This document shows, piece after piece, positions 57,763 through 64,000 of a stretch of 64,000 bases of DNA; position 1 is the first letter of the stretch, and the number at the start of each line of letters is the position of its first letter. The DNA is from Amblyornis subalaris (taxonomy: Eukaryota; Chordata; Aves; Passeriformes; Ptilonorhynchidae). A program made the translations under genes and the position numbers. The notes below the pieces were generated by a model. The model had not been told where the DNA came from. It searched no databases and worked only from the letters and a program-made list of their open reading frames with translations. The DNA lies in contig JACAXG010000125.1 in NCBI GenBank assembly GCA_018881555.1, forward strand, positions 472,680 through 536,679, in the 5' to 3' direction.

Positions 57763-60544
57763 GTTCTGCTCCTCCAGGTTCCTTTCAGTACAGATCTCCC
57801 AATATTATGTCTTAAAAAGCCAACAACTCCCCTCCCCAAATGCATTTGAAAGCTAAACCTGGTTCTTTTCAAACTAAAAAAAGGATCTGGCTTCACACCA
57901 CTCACACTCCACTGAGCAAGGCTTAAAGGAGCAGCTTCATTTCATANAAGCAAGATGAGTCCTAACTCTTCAACCGTGGCCACGCTGGTGATCAAAGAGC
58001 TTCATAGCTCAGTTTTAAAACAGCATTTTGATTTAGAAACTCCTTCAAGAGCAAAATGATTTTCAATCTCTGGTCAGACAAGCCAGGGTTGTGCTCCCAT
58101 CCAGGTTTCCTGCTGCAGAAATCGGGTGTCTCCTCGGACACAGCCTCGGAGCAGGCCCGGACCTGCCAGCACCAAGACAAAACAAAGCACCACAGCCCAC
58201 AAAAAAAATGCCAACGTGGTTAAGTTAATAATTTATCAATCTTTTCAACTTTGCATCCATTAATCTGCCATGGTGGAGGTTAATCTGGGACACTCAGGTT
58301 GAGTAGCACTCAGTGATTTTTACCTCTCCAGGGGTTATGCTTGGTAAATCGTACAAATACCTGATCCTACCCTAAAATCCGTTTGGTTTTAGGAAAAATC
58401 CCAGATTTTTTAGTGTCTCTCCCTGGTGCAAACATCATTAAGATCATCTTTCAATGCCATGCCTGGCTCCAGGGCTGGGAGCAGAGAGCCTGGACACGAT
58501 TCCTCCTCCCTCAATACCATCCATTCATTATGCACAGCACCACCTCATCCCTTTCCTTCCCTCCCATTCCAACAGTCTGTCCCAAAGATCCACACACCAG
58601 CGACCAGAAACAATCAGCTGTGACACAGAGAGAAGGCAGCAAGGATTTGCACAGCTCTCATTTCCACCCCAAGTCCCCACCACACTGCTCAAGGCCAGGT
58701 AAAAACCCCCCCTGGAATTTGGAAACAATGCAAAATTTATCTAACAATCAGCTGTCAGCTTTTAACCTCAACCTTTCACAGGGAATGACACAAAGCCTCC
58801 AGGGTGAAGCTCCTCTAAAAAGCAGCAACTGTCATAAATGTGGGCTTTTCCTAAAGAAAACATTAACATGAATTTAAAACATTCATTTTTAAGGGAGTAA
58901 CACCAAACAAAACTCAAAAACAATTAAAGCCAGATAGTGCAAAACCTTTCATAATAATCCACCCAGACACTCTTTGTACAATCCCTAAAAAAATATTTTT
59001 ATGCTGTTTTCTTGTAGTTATTCCAAGGAAAGCACACACATGGAAATGCAGCAATTTCTCAAAAGCAGCATATGATCCCCAGAAAAACAATCAAAAATGG
59101 CTCTATCCCTTCCTCACGCTGAGTCACGAATATCTGGAAGTCTCCATCACCTCCTGGATATGGATCATGCAGGATATCCAGCCCTGCTCTGTAATTCCCA
59201 GTTTAAAGGGATTAGAGTCGACCAGCTCAGTTTACAAATGATCCACATGGATCCACCCCTCCACTGATCTGCAACACCTCATGCCAAGGAAACAGTCTGG
59301 GAGTGATTTGGCTTTTCCTGGAAGGCTGAATCAATTTGCTCCAGGGAATCAGGGAAATGATTTAAGATTAGAGGATGGCTCTTGGAAGCTGCAAAATAAA
59401 ACAGTGTCCAAGTCCTGAATCCAGAACCAACCCAATCATTATCGGATATACAAAGAGCAAGAGGCAGCAAAATCACTGTTTTCCAAGGGATTAAATCCTC
59501 CTCCAATCTTGGACAGATCCTTAGGGAGGTCGAGGGACTGGAAAAAGATGGAGACTGCAGATGAGGAAGCAGCATTTAGAGGTGAGTGGTCATAAAGGCA
59601 ATGGGATGAGGGGGGACTGGAGAGGGAAAAGTCTGGGAAGAGACTGCCTTGGTGATGGGTGAGTGAATCCTTGCACTCCTCTGCAACAGTCAGTATTCCA
59701 AGTGTATCCACTCCAAGGCACAAACAACTCTGAACATCCCAAGGAGGCAAAAAAAAAAGGAATAAAAAAAATAGGGAAAAGAAAAGTGAGAACCGCATGG
59801 TTCCGCCAGCAACAAAACCAACTCNGACCATTTCCCTGGGATGTGGTGGGAGATCCATCCCATCCCACAGCCAGGGCAGCTCATCCACAAGCTCCTGCTG
59901 GAATCCACACGGGCTGCATGACCCAGTAGAAACCAGAGATGACAAGGTCGGATGATCCTTCAGTCACGCGAGCTCTATTTTGGTGAAGAAAAACAAAGAG
60001 CAGGGCTCTATGTTCATTATTCCAGAAATACATGGACAAAATCCACAGGGAAATGGAGGGAGTGAAAGGAGGGAAGCTGAATGCACACAATAAGACACAC
60101 AATGAAGCGCTGAGCTCTGATACACACACCCACATCCATAATTCACATTTCATATTAAAAAAGAAGAGAGATGTTATTCAGCATTTTTGCTGCCGGAATA
60201 AAGTCCAGGACAGCAGGAAAATTCAGGCACTTCTGCCTCAGCATGGAATCACCTCTGACTTAAGCAGAGAGTAAAACCACGAGGTATTTGGCTGGGAATC
60301 TGCTCCATGTGGGAGCCTGTCACTTTAACTGTGGGCNCTCTCCCTCCTTAACAACAACCTGTTATGTTTATCCCGGTTATGGCTCCGATTAAATCATGGT
60401 TTAAGAAGGGCACCAAGCACCAACAGGTGCTGAGAACACTCAGTTACACTGCAACCAGCACTGGGGTGCTTCCAGNGGCACCTGCCCTTCCCAACAGTCC
60501 CATTCCTGCTGCTCTGCCTTGGTAGAAGTCAAAAAAACCCCACG

Positions 60545-60755
60545 GAAATGATCAGGGGAAAAGTCTATCAAGACTTTCAATCTAGGAAAAAAATCCAAGG
60601 AAATAAATGGGGAAAAAGTCTATCAAGACTTCAAACTTAGGGGAAACAAAAGAAGAAAATAAAGAGGAGAAAAGTCTGTCAAGACTTTCAATTCAGGAAA
60701 AAAAACTCCAAGAAAACAAAGAGGGAAAAGGTCTACCCAGACTTTCAATTTAAGC
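60545..60755. repeat. minisatellite of about 57-62 bases, four copies
   Basis: Each unit has gaggggaaaagtctatcaag, actttcaattcaggaaaaaa and tccaaggaaataaa. Every unit holds the interrupted palindrome agtct-atca-agact (last copy degenerate). It lies in UBE2H intron 1. Confidence 0.9.
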
Positions 60756-63169
60756 ACTCCTTTACTTCTGTTTCCCACAGGACACAGGGCAGGGATCCAG
60801 CCCACGATGTAACAGCCTGTGCAGGGAGTTGTCCCTTTGGGAATCACCACCTCCATCCTCAGGTATCTCCCCTTCGTGCCAGCATTCCCATGGAGGCAGC
60901 AAACCCGGAGCCTCCATGGAATGAGCTCCCAGAGCGATCCAGGTGTGAGCTCCCAAGGAGGCACTTGGCACCTTCCAGGATTTACTCCCTCAGCTTCCAG
61001 AGGCTCTGCTCCACCTGCTTCAGGAACAACAGGTAGGCACAGGGTAGGACATGAATTAAGAGGAAGTTTGAAGGAACAATTTAAGAAAAAACCCCAAAAT
61101 AATAAAAAATAAACTTAATTTAAAGCCAGTGCATGGCGATAACCAGAACCAGGACAAAACACAGGCTGTACTTCCACNAAGATTAACTGTAATTTTTCCC
61201 TGGCAAATGAAACAATGCAGAGCCTCATGAGGGGGCATCTCCTGCTTAATCCAAAATATTAGGACCTGACAGGGTTTGCAGGATTTGGGAGCTGTGCTCT
61301 GAGCTCCCATTATCAGCTCCTGCTGCTGAGAAATGTTGAGCACGTGGGAGTCACTCTGGGAGATGTTTCCAAAAGCTCNCCGGGATTGTAAGATAGTCGT
61401 GATGACACTTAAAAACAATCCCCTACTACAAATCCAAGCCCAGCTTCCCTAGGAAAGCCAGGAAAAACAGCTGGCACAACCTCCCAGACCCAGCAAGAAG
61501 GAGAGCAGGGACACCATTTCACAGGCAAGGTGTTTGTTTTCCCAAAATCCCACATTCACTTTTGGGGTTTTTAAACTGTTACAACAAAGAAAAGGCCTCT
61601 AGAATTTGTTTAATNGGCACTTAGTGCTCTAATACCACCTCAGAACTGGGAAACTGGGAAGCATTATCCTGATGTACTACTCAGAATTCCAAAATCCTCG
61701 CTCCGAGTTTGGGNAATGAGATGAGGAAATAGTTAAAATTACCCAAAAGCAGGGATACAAAGGCTTTATTTTCCTTATTTTAAGCAGGGCTGGGATGTCA
61801 GGCTCCAACAGGCACTCTGCTCCAAGCAGCCTAACCAAATCCGTATTTCCCAGTTTCATCTCCAGGACAGTGGCAATTCCATGATTAAACAGGTGCACTT
61901 GGCTTTCAGGTCTGCTCCCAGAGCCTGAGCTCCCAAATCCTCCCCAATCCAACTGACAAGGCAACAAAGGGAGAGTGAACTTATAGCTCCAGCCAATTTT
62001 TTGGGAAAAAAACCCCATCCAGCCACCAGCAAAGATACCGAATTCCGCTCTAAAAGCAGCAAGATGATACCCTTGGAAGCTGTCATTTAGGAAACAAAGA
62101 TTATTGAGTTTTTCCTCCGAGTGGTTTGGTTTTGGCAGAGATTTGTGGATTTCAAATTCTCCTAATGACAGGCACCACCTCCCGAGCCACGTTTACCTGG
62201 ATTTTGTTTATAAGCCACCACCTGTGCCAGCATTTCTGGGAAAAAGGGGGGGTTCTCCCAGTTCTGGGAAGGGGCTGTTGCCACGTCTTTGTGTGTTTTG
62301 AAGCATCACCACACGATTCCCCTCATCCCTGGAGACCTCATTAAAACCGAGCCCCAGAAGTGGAGCAGGAAGTGTAGCGTGACATTTTAAAATTTACATT
62401 TGGACTCGTAAAAGTTTCCAGAAATATCCATCCTTTAAAACAAAAAAAAAAGCCCCAAACAAAACCCAAACAAAACAACAAAGCCCCACCAAACCCTACC
62501 AAAACAAGACATTCCAGTGCACACGCTCTTCCCTGGGGACAGGCCAAAGAGAACAAAGCCACGTGACCCTGCGATTGCTCAACGCCCGCTCTTGGAAGGT
62601 GTTCAAGTGGGATGATAAGTGCGGTGTAAGCCTATAATGAACAGAAAAAGGAATTTATCCCAAATGTAAACTCTGTCCTACCCTTTGCCTCGATGGAGCA
62701 AACACAGGGGGGAGTTTTGAGATTACCAAATGCTCCGCAGGTGAACGAAGGAGCTTTGTACCTTTATTCTCCTTGACTCAGGACGAGCCTAAAATTAGCA
62801 GAGAGTGCAACGCTCCGTGAATTACGCGCCTTACAAACACCCAGCTCTGCAAACCGGGCAGCACAGGGAGATTCAAACAAAGCTGGGCACTATTTATAAT
62901 TCCTTTCAGGCACAAAACAGGGTGACACTTCCCTTTTCCAGCTCTGACGCTTAAAAATAGAGCTCAGGGACTACAACCCAGCCAGCAGCATTTATCCACA
63001 AAAGGAGGAAAATAAATCAGCACTAAATAAACTCCCGTCCAAGGGGAAGCTGCGAACGGAGCGTCCACGGAACAATAAACCCCAGGTTGGAACAGGAAAC
63101 GGCTCCGTGGTTTGGTGGGGGGATGGGGGTATCGGGGTGGGTCCCCCCCTTGGGTGTAAACACCCTGGT

Positions 63170-63520
63170 TGGGGCACCCCATCAGCTGCCGCCTCGCTCC
63201 GCCCCGGTCCCGGTTTCCGGGTAGTAACAGAGCAGCCAATCCGCGGAGTTGCGAGAGCTCGAGGCCTTTTCCCTGCAAACACGGCTCCAAGGCCGGCACT
63301 CGCCCCAAAACTGGGGGNAACCGCGGAGGGGATTCCCCATTCCGCCATCCCCAGGGTGGGAGCTACCTGGAGAGGCCTGACCCGGGGCTCGAGCGCTTCC
63401 CGGTGGGATAACCCTGTGCTTCCAGGCCACTGGCGAGCGAATCCGGAGGTGTTTTGGGGGGCACGGAGCCTTCCTGCAAAACCATAGGGATTCCCTACTC
63501 TGAGGGGTCATAGGTCACGC
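63170..63520. promoter_or_regulatory. CpG-containing block with promoter-like motifs in UBE2H intron 1
   Basis: Within AT-moderate intron this block has clustered CpG, a CCGCCCC GC-box at 63199-63205, a CCAAT at 63236-63240 and a DR1-type nuclear-receptor element GGGTCA-t-AGGTCA at 63505-63517. It does not contain the expected first coding exon of UBE2H. It could be an intronic enhancer, an alternative noncoding first exon or the outskirts of the main promoter. Confidence 0.35.
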
Positions 63521-64000
63521 AGAAAACTTTGGCTGGAGCCCCCCAAAAGGGGAGGGAGGGAACGTGGCCCCCCTTTCCCAGCCCCAGCACCACAAGCCCA
63601 ATCTGGAGGGAGACAATGAGAGNCTGGGAGTTTGAGCACATCCTCGTCCAGGAGATTATTAAACATCGGTTCCACACATCCACACAGAGCTCTGCCCTCC
63701 CTCCAGCCCCACGGAGAGCAGCAACCTCTCCCCTTCCCTCCTCACAAAGAGGCATCCACAAAAGGACACGGACGTGTTAGGATTGAAAATAGGAATCATA
63801 AAAAGACCTCGCTCGGCTCCTAAACCTGTCAGAGCAGGAGAAGGCAGGAGTGTTATTCACTCTGGTTGGTGCCCCCCTCCCTACTGGAAAAGGTAGCCCT
63901 TGGCAGGCCATAAATCCGTACCATTATTCTCTGTTGGAGACGTGGAAAGGGGATGAAAAGGGAAACTGTAATGAAAATGGCAGTAAAAAGGGGAAAAAAA

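Larger units (their letters stand above)
39434..64000 (-). other. UBE2H: UBE2H intron 1 (partial)
   Basis: From the exon 2 acceptor to the window edge no coding exon is visible on either strand. The stretch contains seven CR1 copies (listed separately), a 31-base duplication at 39955-40013, a related sequence pair at 48990-49140 and 50365-50540, a four-copy minisatellite at 60545-60755, and a CpG-containing block with CCAAT, GC-box and DR1 motifs at about 63170-63520. The rest is unique AT-moderate sequence in which I see nothing. Confidence 0.85.

Noticed and set aside
39434..64000. Search for the first coding exon of UBE2H
   Set aside because: I looked on the minus strand for a sequence coding the lysine/arginine-containing N-terminus ending in CT|gt and found none. 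The expected exon must lie outside the window.
1..64000. Endogenous retroviral or other viral sequence
   Set aside because: No LTR pair, primer binding site, or reverse transcriptase/integrase motif was seen; the retroelement signal is CR1 3' ends only.
1..64000. tRNA, rRNA or snoRNA genes
   Set aside because: No cloverleaf with A and B boxes, no rRNA-like stretch and no C/D or H/ACA box pair that I could support.

Overview
The window is nuclear DNA of a bird. Two things show this. The gene order and orientation are NRF1 (+), then the miR-183/96/182 cluster (-), then UBE2H (-), the conserved vertebrate arrangement. The interspersed repeats are almost all truncated CR1 LINE 3' ends, the dominant avian retroelement; I count about 17, in both orientations. 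Scattered single n positions and one n-riddled poly-A tract (about 5090-5215) mark a draft assembly.

Layout. Positions 1-4371 are the last intron of NRF1, with a CR1 at each end and a TAAT-rich unique block near 1.42-1.62 kb. Positions 4372-4535 are the terminal coding exon of NRF1, followed by its 3' UTR to about 6445. From 6.8 to 20 kb the DNA is GC-rich. It holds tetranucleotide and minisatellite arrays, many built around a GGATGG core, the three microRNA hairpins on the minus strand (9255-10030), and a CpG-rich block at about 11.2-14.9 kb. That block contains a minus-strand TATA box and consensus splice donors. A minus-strand acceptor plus AATAAA terminal exon lies at about 6.83-6.90 kb. 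Together they suggest an unannotated spliced host transcript carrying the microRNA cluster.

Positions about 20045-23657 are the UBE2H 3' UTR. UBE2H coding exons 7 to 2 follow at 23658-23782, 26847-26975, 29527-29579, 29863-29902, 38684-38758 and 39357-39433, all on the minus strand. Every splice phase joins correctly. They supply 499 nt of an expected 552-nt open reading frame. The first coding exon is not in the window and should lie beyond 64000. Positions 39434-64000 are UBE2H intron 1, AT-richer and studded with CR1 copies, with one CpG-containing block near 63.1-63.5 kb.

Functionally, NRF1 is a transcription factor for nuclear-encoded mitochondrial genes, UBE2H is an E2 ubiquitin-conjugating enzyme, and the miR-183 family acts in sensory-organ (retina, inner ear) differentiation. 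They are neighbours by ancient synteny, not an operon. Most long open frames in the window are products of simple repeats or GC-rich composition, and I do not call them genes.
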